Positions 1 through 9,101 of a stretch of 64,000 bases of DNA are shown piece by piece. Every line of letters starts with the position of its first letter. Within the stretch, counting starts at the first letter, position 1. Source of the DNA: an uncultured Acetatifactor sp. (GTDB taxonomy: Bacteria; Bacillota; Clostridia; Lachnospirales; Lachnospiraceae); the NCBI GenBank assembly GCA_949840935.1, contig CATKXX010000001.1, positions 62,001 through 126,000 on the forward strand. The letters are read 5' to 3'. Both the position numbers and the translations under genes were made by a program. The notes beneath the pieces are model-generated. The model saw only the letters and a program-made list of their open reading frames with translations, made no database searches and had not been told where the DNA came from.

Positions 1-190
1 TCACGAGTGTTGCAATGTCTTCCTGTAACCGTACCTGTGCGCAGCATGATGGATTGAATTAGGCTGTACTGGTAAATTGAAAATGGGACATCCATCGATG
101 TGTCTGCACTTTTGATCTTGAAAAATGTGTCCATGGGCGTGCGGGCAGAAGGATGATTTCTGAACATGTTCTGGCAGAAGAATGTAAGAC

Positions 191-228
191 AGCTCCGCAG
201 AATTCTTAAGAATTCTGCGGAGCTTTTT
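191..228 (+). terminator. Rho-independent terminator upstream of the ABC transporter
   Basis: A perfect 15-bp stem (191-205 pairing with 210-224, AGCTCCGCAGAATTC on the left arm) with loop TTAA is followed by a run of T. It would end transcription from a gene left of the window. No convincing coding sequence is visible in 1-190. It also separates the ABC transporter at 297 from that gene. Confidence 0.85.
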
Positions 229-296
229 AAAGCATGAGAGAATAAATTGCATTGCAGGGAATCCCTGAATGCTTTTCATAAAAGGAACATAGCAAA

Positions 297-2075
297 ATGA
301 AAGAGAGACTGCTTTTTTATATAAACCGTATCAAAGCCGGACGCCTGCAGGAAATGTGGGTACAGACAAGATGGATTTACCAGTATGTGAGGAGATATTG
401 GTTAGTTATGATCTTTTATACGGTGCTGGGTATGTTTTCGACAGTGGTTTCCCTGTTTTCAAGCATGGTTTCACGCGATCTCGTTGATATCATCACAGGT
501 CATCAGACCGGAATGGTCATTCAGACCTTCTGCATCATGATAGGGCTGGGTATTGGAAACACTTTTCTGGCACAGATTTCCGGATATGCCTCCAGTTATC
601 TCAGCATGAAGGTGGATGCGGAGATTAAGTCGGATATTTTTTCAAAGATCCTGGTGACGGACTGGGAATCCCTGACCAACTATCATACGGGAGACCTGCT
701 GACCAGATGGGGATCTGATGCGTCTAATATTTCAGATGGTGTGTTGAGTTTTATTCCGAATCTGGTCATTTATATTTTCCGGTTTATCAGTGCCTTTTCC
801 ATGGTTATCTATTACGACGCGTCTTTTGCGCTGTTCGCTTTTTTGGGGATGCCTGTCAGCCTGATCCTGTCTAAGACGTTGATGAACCGTATGGTAAATA
901 ATAATAAGAAAAGCGCGGCGATGGGGGCAAAAATGTCAGGGTTTAACCAGGAGACATTTTCTAATATCCAGACGATCAAAGCCTTTGACCTGATCCGGCT
1001 CTATGTGGATAAGTTGAAATCCTATCAGAAGGAATATATCAGTATGCGGCTGAGTTTTCAGAGAATGTCCATGGGAACCTCCCTTTTGCTGTCCGCGGTT
1101 GGGATGATGGTGTCCTATGCCGCCTATGGATGGGGGATATACAGAGTGTGGAGCGGGGCAATCAGCTATGGTACTATGACAATGTTTTTGAGCCTGTCGG
1201 GAACTCTCACGGGAACTTTGCACAATCTTACCTCCCTGGTTCCCACGGCGATAAGCCTGACTACTTCAGCCGGCCGTCTTATGGATATTGTGGAGATGCC
1301 CAGGGAGGATTACAGCCAGGAGGACGAGGTAAATGCGTTCCTGAAAAAATACAGGGATCAGGGGATCGGACTGCAGGTAACAGAGGTGGATTATACTTAC
1401 ATGACCGGGACAGAGGTGTTTTCCCATGCTTCCTTAGAGGCTTATCCCCATGAAATCGTGGCTCTGGTAGGCCCCTCCGGGGAGGGAAAGACTACTATGA
1501 TACGTGTGATCCTGTCCCTAATGCGGACGCAGGGGGGGCAGGCGGCAGTCTGCGGCGGCAGGAAAAATGAAGCATGGACGGAGAAGCTGCCGTTGACGCC
1601 CTCCACGAGAAAGCTGTTTTCCTATGTCCCCCAGGGAAATACCATGTTTTCCGGAACGATAGCGGAAAATATGCGCAATGTGAAGCAGGATGCCACAGAC
1701 GCGGAGATTGTGGAAGCGCTGAAAATGGCGTGTGCCTGGGACTTTGTGGAAAGGCTTCCGGATGGGATAGACAGTGAGATTAAGGAAAGGGGAGGCGGTT
1801 TCTCAGAGGGCCAGGCCCAGCGCCTGTCCATTGCGCGGGCAATCCTCAGGAAATCACCGCTTCTTTTGCTGGATGAGGCTACCTCTGCGCTGGATGTGGC
1901 CACGGAGAGGAAGGTATTGAGGAATATCATGCAGGACAGCTATCCCAGGACCTGTATTGTCACCACTCACAGACCTACGGTGCTGGAAGCCTGCACCCGT
2001 GTGTATGCTATCCGGGATAAGAAATGTGTGTTACTGAAGAACGAGGAAATAGATGAAATGGTGAGAGGATTTTAG
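297..2075 (+). CDS. ABC exporter-type permease/ATPase fusion
   Basis: A 592-residue half-transporter with an N-terminal membrane domain (hydrophobic segments within about residues 35-330) and a C-terminal nucleotide-binding domain. Visible motifs are Walker A GPSGEGKTT (392-400), Q-loop SYVPQG (442-447), a variant signature FSEGQ (502-506) in place of LSGGQ, Walker B LLLLDEA (521-528) and H-loop TTHRP (about 556). It lacks the N-terminal peptidase domain of bacteriocin processing exporters. Such proteins work as dimers in the membrane and export peptides, lipids or drugs; the substrate here is unknown. AAGGA about 10 nt upstream supports the start. The nearby PqqD/HPr-kinase fusion (3497-4954, opposite strand) makes a modified-peptide substrate possible, but that is inference. 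Confidence 0.9.
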   Translation: MKERLLFYINRIKAGRLQEMWVQTRWIYQYVRRYWLVMIFYTVLGMFSTVVSLFSSMVSRDLVDIITGHQTGMVIQTFCIMIGLGIGNTFLAQISGYASSYLSMKVDAEIKSDIFSKILVTDWESLTNYHTGDLLTRWGSDASNISDGVLSFIPNLVIYIFRFISAFSMVIYYDASFALFAFLGMPVSLILSKTLMNRMVNNNKKSAAMGAKMSGFNQETFSNIQTIKAFDLIRLYVDKLKSYQKEYISMRLSFQRMSMGTSLLLSAVGMMVSYAAYGWGIYRVWSGAISYGTMTMFLSLSGTLTGTLHNLTSLVPTAISLTTSAGRLMDIVEMPREDYSQEDEVNAFLKKYRDQGIGLQVTEVDYTYMTGTEVFSHASLEAYPHEIVALVGPSGEGKTTMIRVILSLMRTQGGQAAVCGGRKNEAWTEKLPLTPSTRKLFSYVPQGNTMFSGTIAENMRNVKQDATDAEIVEALKMACAWDFVERLPDGIDSEIKERGGGFSEGQAQRLSIARAILRKSPLLLLDEATSALDVATERKVLRNIMQDSYPRTCIVTTHRPTVLEACTRVYAIRDKKCVLLKNEEIDEMVRGF

Positions 2076-2159
2076 CAAAATTTAATAAATATGAGTTTGC
2101 ATATACCGTAAACTTATGATATGATGATAAAAAGCATATTTTCTTTAACAGATCTGGAT

Positions 2160-2310
2160 ACTCTTTAATCCTGTGAGCGATGATCCGAGTGCCGTGCAGC
2201 TGACTTTGTGCCGCCGTTTGTACTGGCACAAGCGAACAAAGATGGCTTGGCGAATGCCGTGAGGGTCATGAAACCAAGGTGTCCAAGGGGCACCTTCAGC
2301 TTTGTTGCGA
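2160..2310 (+). other. Structured intergenic stretch inside a 570-bp gap
   Basis: The gap 2076-2646 has no convincing gene. Within it are a TTGTGCC/GGCACAA stem (2206-2212 with 2225-2231), a strong 9-bp stem (2276-2284 with 2288-2296, one G-U pair, 3-nt loop) and a longer-range AACAAAG/CTTTGTT pairing (2235-2241 with 2300-2306) that would enclose the second hairpin. No T-run follows, so it is not a simple terminator, and it does not match a riboswitch I know. The part at 2400-2640 shows only broken reading frames. Confidence 0.3.
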
Positions 2311-2646
2311 ATCAAGTATAATACCCTGTCAGTTTGCTGTGGGGGAGTTGATTGGCAATTTCGGAAAGTCCATGCTTTTAATCCCCATTTAATAAATAAT
2401 AATAAGCAGGAGTTTTTGAAAATGCCTTTTGTTTCATAAGGCTGTTAATGTGTATTGCGGCGACAGAAAGAAGCTCAGAGAAGGCGTGGTTAATCCCGGC
2501 GTGGACTGACGGATGAATTCCAAATGCCGGGGAGAGAACCGGGAATGAAGTATAAGATATGCTGATCAATGAAGCGTTTTGCGGCTGCGCGTTGTCTGCT
2601 GCATGACTGCTTACATACAAAAGACAGCGCAGAAATGAGGATGGAT

Positions 2647-3474
2647 ATGACAGAAAACGAAAAACTTGATCTGATTCTCTCCAGATTTGACAGGCTGGAT
2701 AATGACATGCAGGGAGTGAAGGAGGAGCTCCGCGAAGTGAAAGAGGACGTGCAGGGAGTGAAGGAGGAGCTCCGTGAAGTGAAAGAGGACGTGCAGGGAG
2801 TGAAGGAGGAGCTCTGCGAAGTGAAAGAGGACGTGCAGGGTATGAAGAAGGAGCTCTGTGAAGTGAAAGAGGACGTGCGGGGAGTGAAGGAGGAGCTCTG
2901 CGAAGTGAAAGAGGACATGCAGGGAGTGAAGGAGCAGCTTCATGAAGTGAAAGAGGATATGCAGGGAGTGAAGGAGGAGCTCCGTGAAGTGAAAGAGGAC
3001 GTGCAGGGAGTGAAGGAGGAGCTCCGTGAAGTGAAAGAGGACGTGCAGGGAGTGAAGGAGGAGCTTCATGAAGTGAAAGAGGACGTGCGGGGAGTGAAGG
3101 AGGAGCTCCGTGAAGCGAAAGAGGACGTGCAGGGAGTGAAGGAGGAGCTCCGCGAAGTGAAAGAGGACGTGCGGGGAGTGAAGGAGGAGCTCTGTGAAGT
3201 GAAAGAGGACGTGCAGGGAGTGAAGGAGCAGTTCTGTGAAGTGAAAGAGGACGTGCAGGGAGTGAAGGAGCAGCTTCATGAAGTGAAAGAGGATATGCAG
3301 GGAGTGAAAGGTGAGCTTCAGACAGTACAGAAGGATGTGGGCGCTTTAAAGCGTCAGGTTATTAAATCTACATCGGAGCTGAAAGATATGGATGGTATGA
3401 TCCTTAATGAAGTGGAAAGGGTACATAGAATATTAGATAAGCATAAAGCAGATAAAGCGGCGCATTTTGCGTAA
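2647..3474 (+). CDS. Coiled-coil protein built of 14-residue repeats
   Basis: A 275-residue protein whose centre is fourteen near-identical 14-residue units with consensus VKEELREVKEDVQG. Hydrophobic residues fall at 4-3-4-3 spacing, so each unit is two heptads of a coiled coil, with a glycine closing each unit. The first 23 residues (MTENEKLDLILSRFDRLDND) resemble the start of short clostridial coiled-coil proteins of unknown role. The tail (about residues 225-275) is non-repetitive. There is no signal peptide or membrane segment, so it is probably cytoplasmic. I start at 2647 because GAGG lies 6 nt upstream; in-frame ATGs at 2635 and 2641 are alternatives. Function unknown. Confidence 0.75.
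   Translation: MTENEKLDLILSRFDRLDNDMQGVKEELREVKEDVQGVKEELREVKEDVQGVKEELCEVKEDVQGMKKELCEVKEDVRGVKEELCEVKEDMQGVKEQLHEVKEDMQGVKEELREVKEDVQGVKEELREVKEDVQGVKEELHEVKEDVRGVKEELREAKEDVQGVKEELREVKEDVRGVKEELCEVKEDVQGVKEQFCEVKEDVQGVKEQLHEVKEDMQGVKGELQTVQKDVGALKRQVIKSTSELKDMDGMILNEVERVHRILDKHKADKAAHFA
2716..3303 (+). repeat. 14 x 42-bp tandem repeat inside the coiled-coil gene
   Basis: Fourteen in-frame 42-bp units encode VKEELxEVKEDVQG. Units differ by a few substitutions (R/C/H at position 6, V/M at 12, Q/R at 13). The DNA is conserved as well as the protein, which suggests recent expansion by slippage or recombination. Copy number probably varies between strains. Confidence 0.95.
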
Positions 3475-3496
3475 TCGAAGGCAGTTGGCACAGCTT

Positions 3497-4954
3497 TCAG
3501 GGCAAACTGTGCGGGGATGATGGTGGGGCCAGATAAGCATCTATAGTCTGTTTTGCAGTTTCCACTGCCTCTGGTGATTTTGTACAGTGGAGGCGGCAGA
3601 CCAGGATATGAGGTACGAGAGACTCCACAAGGCTTAGATTTTTTCGCATAAGAGCTTCTGTCCAGCCTGGGGAAATCAGTCTTTGAGCTACAAGGAGCTG
3701 TGCATGGCTATGATCAGGAATATCCGTGTAGTTCTGCTGAGACTTTTTTACCAGAAGGATTCCGCCCAGGGGGTAGGAATGAGAATCCGTAATCCCTGAT
3801 GTCCCACACCAGGGGATACCGTGAATTACAGGATGCCCGCCTTCTGCAGACAGAAGGTTTATGTCACCATTGATCAGAGGGACGCTGTAAAGCTCTTTCC
3901 AGAGATTTGTGTGGGTAGACTTGCCAGCGCCGGAATGCCCGGAGAAAAGCCATGCCCGCCCCTGATAAAGAAGGGAGGCGGAGTGAAGGGCGGCCATGTT
4001 GTGACGTTGCGCAAGGTATAAAAAGGAAAGGCGGATGGCATGGAAAAGATCTTGCCGGAAGCTGTCCGTATAAGGCGGGCAGCAATAGTAGAGCGCTCTG
4101 CATCCGTCTTTCGTCAGATGTACTTCGCGGATTCCTGGTGCGGCAGGAAAGAGAAGTATATAGAGCGAAGCGCTTTCCATAACGATAAGCTCATGATTTT
4201 TCAGTAAAAGCTTACTTTGGGGGCGTTGCGCAGGGATATGTTCTGTCACAATGACAGTCTGATCGGCATGGAGGGAATTACCTCTTGGAGAAAGCGTTTC
4301 AAAGGCGTCAAAGTCAGCCGTAAATGCTTCCTCAGGCCCACAAAGCAGCAGTATGAGGCCGCCAATGGACAGAGTATGCCGTACGGGATCATGCTGTACT
4401 GTTTCAGTATCCTGCCCTGGAGCGTCATCCTGCCGCCGCAGTTCAGTATCCGGGTCTGGAGCGTCATCCTGCCGCCGCGCTTCGGCTGCTGAAACGGATA
4501 CAGGTGTACCAGCTTTATGACCAGAGTGGCTGCCACAGGATTGTCCGGGGACGGAATTTGACCAGGAAACAGTGTCGGTACTTGCCCCCAAAACGGTATC
4601 GCTGCCGGATGCTGCCGGGATGTCAGGATACTTCCAGGTATCCGGGTGTTCCTGGATGCCCATGTGTTCCTGGATATTCGGGCGCTCCAAAATATCATGG
4701 CGCTCCAGCAGGAGCAGAAACTGCTTCAGATCGGCTCTCGCCTGCGGCAGCTCAGGCTCGGAAAGCTCATAATGCCCGGCAAAGAGTGAGAACAGCTCCT
4801 CCTCTGTGCGATCCTGTTCCAAAAGCTCCCAGAGATACGCGCCGGTGCCGTTAATCTGGACACCTCTCTTTAAATCCGCAATACCCTGCCCAAAGGGCAG
4901 CAGGTAGGGAACCCCCGATATGGTAAAAAGTGAAAAAAATTTACTGCGCCGCAT
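3497..4954 (-). CDS. PqqD-like domain fused to HPr kinase-like domain
   Basis: A 485-residue protein. Residues 1-92 look like a PqqD/RiPP-recognition fold (YLLPFGQGIADLKRGVQING, then an EEELFSLF helix). Residues 93-195 are a low-complexity linker with direct repeats. Residues 195-480 resemble HPr kinase/phosphorylase, with P-loop SGHSGAGKST (338-347), NGD (362-364) and GIPWCGTSG (379-387). In lasso-peptide loci such as paeninodin, a separate HprK homologue phosphorylates the precursor and a separate PqqD-like protein binds its leader; here both are on one chain. No precursor, cyclase or transglutaminase-like protease is seen beside it, so the substrate is unknown. It is divergent from trpS with a 163-bp gap. 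Confidence 0.75.
   Translation of the reverse strand: MRRSKFFSLFTISGVPYLLPFGQGIADLKRGVQINGTGAYLWELLEQDRTEEELFSLFAGHYELSEPELPQARADLKQFLLLLERHDILERPNIQEHMGIQEHPDTWKYPDIPAASGSDTVLGASTDTVSWSNSVPGQSCGSHSGHKAGTPVSVSAAEARRQDDAPDPDTELRRQDDAPGQDTETVQHDPVRHTLSIGGLILLLCGPEEAFTADFDAFETLSPRGNSLHADQTVIVTEHIPAQRPQSKLLLKNHELIVMESASLYILLFPAAPGIREVHLTKDGCRALYYCCPPYTDSFRQDLFHAIRLSFLYLAQRHNMAALHSASLLYQGRAWLFSGHSGAGKSTHTNLWKELYSVPLINGDINLLSAEGGHPVIHGIPWCGTSGITDSHSYPLGGILLVKKSQQNYTDIPDHSHAQLLVAQRLISPGWTEALMRKNLSLVESLVPHILVCRLHCTKSPEAVETAKQTIDAYLAPPSSPHSLP
4403..4480 (-). repeat. 2 x 39-bp direct repeat in the PqqD-HprK linker
   Basis: Two in-frame 39-bp copies encode RRQDDAPDPDTEL and RRQDDAPGQDTET. They lie in the flexible linker, not in either folded domain. 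Confidence 0.8.
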
Positions 4955-4997
4955 TTTCCATCCTTATAAGCATTGACAATCTCCCGGGAACAAAATT

Positions 4998-5006
4998 ATT
5001 ATACCA
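4998..5006 (-). promoter_or_regulatory. Extended -10 promoter for the PqqD-HprK gene
   Basis: On the minus strand TGGTATAAT gives an extended -10 (TATAAT at 5003-4998) about 45 nt ahead of the start codon. No good -35 is visible, as is common for extended -10 promoters. Confidence 0.5.
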
Positions 5007-5044
5007 TTCTTCATGCATAAATGCCATAATATTCAAAAAAGTGT

Positions 5045-5072
5045 TTGCCTGGATTGCAAAGCGTGATAAAAT
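5045..5072 (+). promoter_or_regulatory. Putative trpS promoter
   Basis: TTGCCT (5045-5050) and TAAAAT (5067-5072) are separated by 16 bp, with the trpS start codon 46 nt downstream. The leader is too short for a T-box. Confidence 0.5.
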
Positions 5073-5117
5073 GATAGATAAACCAACAAAAATTATATGG
5101 AATGGAGCAGGAAAAGT

Positions 5118-6209
5118 ATGGATAAAATAATTCTGACAGGGGACAGACCAACCGGGAGGCTGCATGTAGGGCATTATGCGGGCTCTCTGCGCAGAAGAGT
5201 GGAATTACAGAATTCCGGGGAGTACAGGAAGACATACATCATGATTGCTGATGCACAGGCGTTGACGGACAATATTGAAAATCCCGAGAAGGTGAGACAG
5301 AATATCATCGAGGTGGCATTGGATTATATGTCCTGCGGCCTGGATCCTGAGAAATCCACATTATTTATCCAGTCTCAGATTTCTGAGCTGTGCGAGCTGA
5401 CTTTTTATTATATGGATCTTGTGACTGTGGCGAGGCTGCAGAGAAATCCCACTGTAAAGAGCGAGATACAGATGCGGAATTTTGAAGCCAGTATACCGGT
5501 GGGATTTTTCACCTATCCTATCAGCCAGGCTGCCGATATCACAGCCTTTAAGGCGACTACTGTGCCGGTAGGTGACGATCAGCTTCCCATGATCGAGCAG
5601 ACCAGGGAAATCGTGCACAAATTTAACACGGTATACGAGCCCGTCCTGGTGGAACCGGTGGCATTGCTGCCTGAAAACGAGGCGAGTAAGAGGCTTCCCG
5701 GCATTGACGGTAAGGCTAAGATGAGCAAATCCCTTGGGAACTGTATCTATCTGGCTGACAGCGCGGATGAAGTAAGGGCCAAGATCATGAGTATGTATAC
5801 GGATCCCCAGCATTTGCAGGTGAGTGACCCCGGGCATCTGGAGGGCAACACAGTATTTACTTATCTGGATGCTTTCTGCAGGCAGGAACATTTTGAGAGA
5901 TATCTGCCGGATTATCCGAATCTGGACGAGCTGAAGGCTCATTATGTCCGCGGCGGCCTGGGGGATGTCAAGGTAAAGAAATTCCTGAACAATATCATGC
6001 AGGAGACATTGGAGCCTGTCCGTAACCGCAGGAGGGAATTGGAGAAAGACATTCCCGCCATATACGATGTGTTAAAAAAGGGGAGCGATGTTGCCAGGGA
6101 GGCGGCTGCACAGACTCTTTCAGAGGTAAAAAGTGCCATGAAGATCAACTATTTTGAAGACAAAGAGCTGATCCGGACACAGAGTGAAATGTACAGGTAC
6201 GAGGCATAG
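5118..6209 (+). CDS. trpS: Tryptophan--tRNA ligase
   Basis: A 363-residue class Ic aminoacyl-tRNA synthetase that charges tRNA-Trp in the cytoplasm. The N-terminus has the [17 protein letters not shown] block, with HVGH (16-19) as the HIGH signature; KMSKS is at 201-205. It is slightly longer than the usual 330-340 residues and belongs to the subtype starting [17 protein letters not shown] chose ATG 5118 because GGAGCAGG lies 6 nt upstream; an in-frame ATG at 5097 has no ribosome binding site. The next gene begins within 50 bp on the same strand, so read-through is likely. Confidence 0.95.
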   Translation: MDKIILTGDRPTGRLHVGHYAGSLRRRVELQNSGEYRKTYIMIADAQALTDNIENPEKVRQNIIEVALDYMSCGLDPEKSTLFIQSQISELCELTFYYMDLVTVARLQRNPTVKSEIQMRNFEASIPVGFFTYPISQAADITAFKATTVPVGDDQLPMIEQTREIVHKFNTVYEPVLVEPVALLPENEASKRLPGIDGKAKMSKSLGNCIYLADSADEVRAKIMSMYTDPQHLQVSDPGHLEGNTVFTYLDAFCRQEHFERYLPDYPNLDELKAHYVRGGLGDVKVKKFLNNIMQETLEPVRNRRRELEKDIPAIYDVLKKGSDVAREAAAQTLSEVKSAMKINYFEDKELIRTQSEMYRYEA

Positions 6210-6257
6210 GTTCGGCTTCCCGGAAATATGGGCGGCAGGAAGGGCAAGGCTATCAGT

Positions 6258-7583
6258 ATGAAAGAAAAGAACAGCAAGAGCGTGGAAGAAATGGCAGAGG
6301 AGCTGGAGTCAAGGCTGTCCGCTAAAGATGAGGCGGAGGGGCTTGAGGAAATTATAATGGACACCCCATTGCAGGACAGGTATTCGGAGGAGGAAGCTTC
6401 AGATGGCCTTTGGGAGAAGGAATTTCCCGAGGAGGAAGAAGCTGCGGCGGACAAGGGATATCTTTCGGGAGAAAACGAGGGGAAAAAGGGACATCCTTTG
6501 AATGAAAACGAAGTGAAAACAGCCCGTTCTTCAGGAAAAAAAGGAGGAAAAACAGCCCGTCTTCCAGAGGGAAGCGAAGGGAAGGAGACCCGCTTTGGAA
6601 GGGAAGGCGCTGGAAAGGGGAAGCATATCAGAGACCGGGAGGAGGATGCCTTTGTGGAGGAATTCCCGGAGAACGACTGGGAGGATGAGGAGCCTGCCCC
6701 GATGAAGCCCTGGGTCATCGCTGTAACGCTTGTCGGAATCATAGTCCTTGCGGCGGTCATATGTGCCGTATTATGGCATTTTACCCATCTGGAAAAGGAA
6801 GATGGGGCGGCTGCTCAGTCCACAGGTTCTTCTTTTGCTGAGAATTCTTCTTCTGATTCCGGGGGAGTGGGTAAAACAGATGACGCCGGGCAGGAGTCAG
6901 CGGGAGCTGATATTGCGGCATCGTCGGAATCAGGAGCGCACACACCTGCACAGGATGCGGAACAGCCGTCGGAGCCGGCAGTGCCATCCGCATCGGAAGC
7001 GCCTGGGACAGCAACCCCGGCTCCACAGACTACTGCCCAGCCCTCCGGCACCATACAGGAGCCGGTGTCCGGCACGAAAGAGATGGGTTTTACACCAAGT
7101 GACGCGGATGTGACACCCAAGGATGTGATCAACCTCCGCTCTGAGCCAAGCACGCTGAATGCCGATAATATTGTGGTGCAGGTAAAGAATGGTGAGATCC
7201 TGAGCCGGACAGGGGTGAACGAGGATACAGGCTGGACCAGGATAGATTACAATGGAGAAATCCTGTATGGAGTGACCCAGTATCTTACCACGGATTTGTC
7301 GTATAAGCCTCCTGTGCAGGCGGCTGATCCAAACAGGGTGAGTACCGCGGATGGGAGGATTATCCTGTTTTCAGACTGCAGTGATAATATCACACCCAAA
7401 GAATATGTAAATCTCAGAACGGAGCCCAGTACATCCGAGGGAGAGGCTACCGTACGCTGTCAGATCAGCAATGGAGAGGTGGTACACAGGACAGGCTACA
7501 GTCCTGATGCGGGTTGGTCGAGAGTGGAATATAACGGAGAAATCCTGTATGTAGTCAGCAGCTACATGTACGCAGTAGAATAG
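6258..7583 (+). CDS. Membrane-anchored protein with two SH3-like domains
   Basis: About 441 residues. The first ~150 are highly charged (Glu/Lys/Gly-rich, probably disordered), followed by one transmembrane helix (about 151-177, WVIAVTLVGIIVLAAVICAV). Then comes an Ala/Ser/Pro-rich spacer and two bacterial SH3-type repeats (about 282-345 and 376-438), each with the pattern INLRSEPST...GW.RIDYNGEILY. The expected topology is cytoplasmic N-terminus with SH3 domains outside, where such domains often bind peptidoglycan. There is no catalytic domain. The start is uncertain: ATG 6228 in frame is an alternative; AAGG 8 nt before 6258 is the better site. Role unknown; perhaps cell-wall sensing. Confidence 0.75.
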   Translation: MKEKNSKSVEEMAEELESRLSAKDEAEGLEEIIMDTPLQDRYSEEEASDGLWEKEFPEEEEAAADKGYLSGENEGKKGHPLNENEVKTARSSGKKGGKTARLPEGSEGKETRFGREGAGKGKHIRDREEDAFVEEFPENDWEDEEPAPMKPWVIAVTLVGIIVLAAVICAVLWHFTHLEKEDGAAAQSTGSSFAENSSSDSGGVGKTDDAGQESAGADIAASSESGAHTPAQDAEQPSEPAVPSASEAPGTATPAPQTTAQPSGTIQEPVSGTKEMGFTPSDADVTPKDVINLRSEPSTLNADNIVVQVKNGEILSRTGVNEDTGWTRIDYNGEILYGVTQYLTTDLSYKPPVQAADPNRVSTADGRIILFSDCSDNITPKEYVNLRTEPSTSEGEATVRCQISNGEVVHRTGYSPDAGWSRVEYNGEILYVVSSYMYAVE

Positions 7584-7663
7584 CTTTTGCCGGATAACAG
7601 TAATAATTTCCCTCCGGAAAGGGGATAATGACAGAAACATTATTCTATCCGGAGGGATTATTT

Positions 7664-8695
7664 ATGAATCAAAATATAGGAAAGGCAAGCGTGAGGCCGG
7701 AGCATCCTGTTTATATCTTAAACAGTGGAAGCATAGTAGGCACTAAGGAAGGGCAGGGGCCGCTGGGACTGCTCTTTGATATGGTGGGCAGCGACGATAT
7801 GTTTGGCTGCGAGAGTTGGGAGGAGGCGGAGAGCAGCCTGCAGAAAACTGCAGTACAGCTGGCATTGGAGAAGGCAAAAGCCAGCGCGGAGGATGTAAAA
7901 TTCATTTTTGCGGGGGACTTGCTTGGTCAATCAATCGCCACATCATTTGGTATATCTTCCTACCAGATACCACTACTGGGTGTATATGGGGCATGTTCAA
8001 CCTGTGGAGAGTCTTTGACCATGGGGGTCATGACAATAGCGGGAGGCTTTGCGGACAGGGTCGTCTGCGTTACTTCCAGCCATTTTGCCAGCGCGGAGAA
8101 GGAATTTCGTTTTCCACTGGAATATGGCAATCAGCGGCCGCTCTCTGCTACATGGACCGTTACAGGCGGCGGGGCTTTTGTCCTGGGAAATGAGACGGCG
8201 CTGTCTGAATATGGGGGGAAGCCCAGAGCGAAGATCATGGGGATGACTGTGGGGAAAATCGTGGATTATGGACTGAAGGATTCCATGAATATGGGAGCCT
8301 GTATGGCTCCTGCGGCAGCTTCCACACTGGAGCAGCATTTTGTTGACTTCAGCAGTCAGCCGTCTGATTTTGATAAGATCATCACAGGAGACCTTGGGAA
8401 GGTGGGACAGAAGGTGCTGATCGATCTCATGGCGGAAAAGGGCTATGATATTTCCGAGCAGCATATGGACTGTGGAATTGAAATTTATGACGGACAGTCA
8501 CAGGATACCCATGCCGGAGGAAGCGGCTGTGGCTGCAGCGCGGTGACATTATCGGCATATATCCTGAAACAGCTTGAGGAGTCCAACTGGAAGAAGGTTC
8601 TGTTTATGCCCACAGGGGCGTTGCTTTCCAAGACCAGCTTTAATGAGGGGAAAAGTGTTCCCGGAATTGCTCATGCACTGGTTCTGGAGTCTTGA
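7664..8695 (+). CDS. spoVAD: Stage V sporulation protein AD
   Basis: A 343-residue thiolase-fold protein. SpoVAD binds dipicolinic acid and, with SpoVAC and SpoVAE proteins, imports it into the developing forespore and releases it at germination. Typical segments are the early GTKEGQGPLG, GVYGACSTCGES, and the GGSGCGCSAVTLSAYIL tail. GGAGGG 7 nt ahead of ATG 7664 fixes the start (an upstream in-frame ATG at 7628 lacks one). In most Clostridia spoVAC lies directly upstream; here the SH3 protein does, and spoVAC is not in the window. spoVAE lies about 0.9 kb downstream after two other small genes. Confidence 0.95.
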   Translation: MNQNIGKASVRPEHPVYILNSGSIVGTKEGQGPLGLLFDMVGSDDMFGCESWEEAESSLQKTAVQLALEKAKASAEDVKFIFAGDLLGQSIATSFGISSYQIPLLGVYGACSTCGESLTMGVMTIAGGFADRVVCVTSSHFASAEKEFRFPLEYGNQRPLSATWTVTGGGAFVLGNETALSEYGGKPRAKIMGMTVGKIVDYGLKDSMNMGACMAPAAASTLEQHFVDFSSQPSDFDKIITGDLGKVGQKVLIDLMAEKGYDISEQHMDCGIEIYDGQSQDTHAGGSGCGCSAVTLSAYILKQLEESNWKKVLFMPTGALLSKTSFNEGKSVPGIAHALVLES

Positions 8696-8803
8696 CTTTC
8701 TCGTTTGTTTGGGATATTCTGGATATGCAGGTTACTCAGGGGCAATAATGGAAAGCCGGGCTCTGCAATGGACGGCCGGAGGTATGACAGAGAGTGTGGC
8801 AGT

Positions 8804-9049
8804 ATGCGGAAAATGGAGTTTAAGATGGAACGTCCGGGGCTGGTGGAGGCGGGACAGAAGATTACAGTGACGGAAGGAGTGCTTCCGAGTAATTATTATT
8901 ATACCATTGACCCTGCCCTTGCCATGTCTGGTAATATTCCCTTTCGTTACCGGTTAAAGAGCAGGGAAGGGGTTGTCACGGATGTGGCGGAAAATGCCAG
9001 AGGATTTTATGTGACGGCGGAATTTGACGAACCGGATACAGAGATGTAA
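8804..9049 (+). CDS. Small protein of unknown function between spoVAD and ridA
   Basis: About 81 residues, soluble, with a plausible beta-rich fold (ITVTEGVLPSNYYYTIDP, FRYRLKSREGVVTDV, GFYVTAEFDEPD). I do not recognise the family. The start is uncertain: in-frame ATGs at 8768, 8804 and 8813 are possible and none has a strong ribosome binding site. It lies on the same strand as spoVAD and ridA with gaps of roughly 50-110 bp, so it is probably cotranscribed. Confidence 0.55.
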   Translation: MRKMEFKMERPGLVEAGQKITVTEGVLPSNYYYTIDPALAMSGNIPFRYRLKSREGVVTDVAENARGFYVTAEFDEPDTEM

Positions 9050-9101
9050 ATATTTGCCCTGCCGGGGCCTGATCATAAAACACAAAAGAGAGGATGAGTT
9101 T

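Noticed and set aside
2490..2646. Decayed gene before the coiled-coil start
   Set aside because: Fragments such as NAGERTGNEV look coding-like, but they are broken by stops in every frame and match no family I recognise, so no pseudogene is called.
2611..3279. Minus-strand open frame of 222 residues in the coiled-coil gene
   Set aside because: It is the antisense of the 42-bp repeats, with no ribosome site; the forward frame has a coiled-coil pattern and a start signal.
4955..5117. T-box leader for trpS
   Set aside because: The gap is only 163 bp, holds promoters for both strands, and lacks the T-box sequence and an antiterminator/terminator pair.
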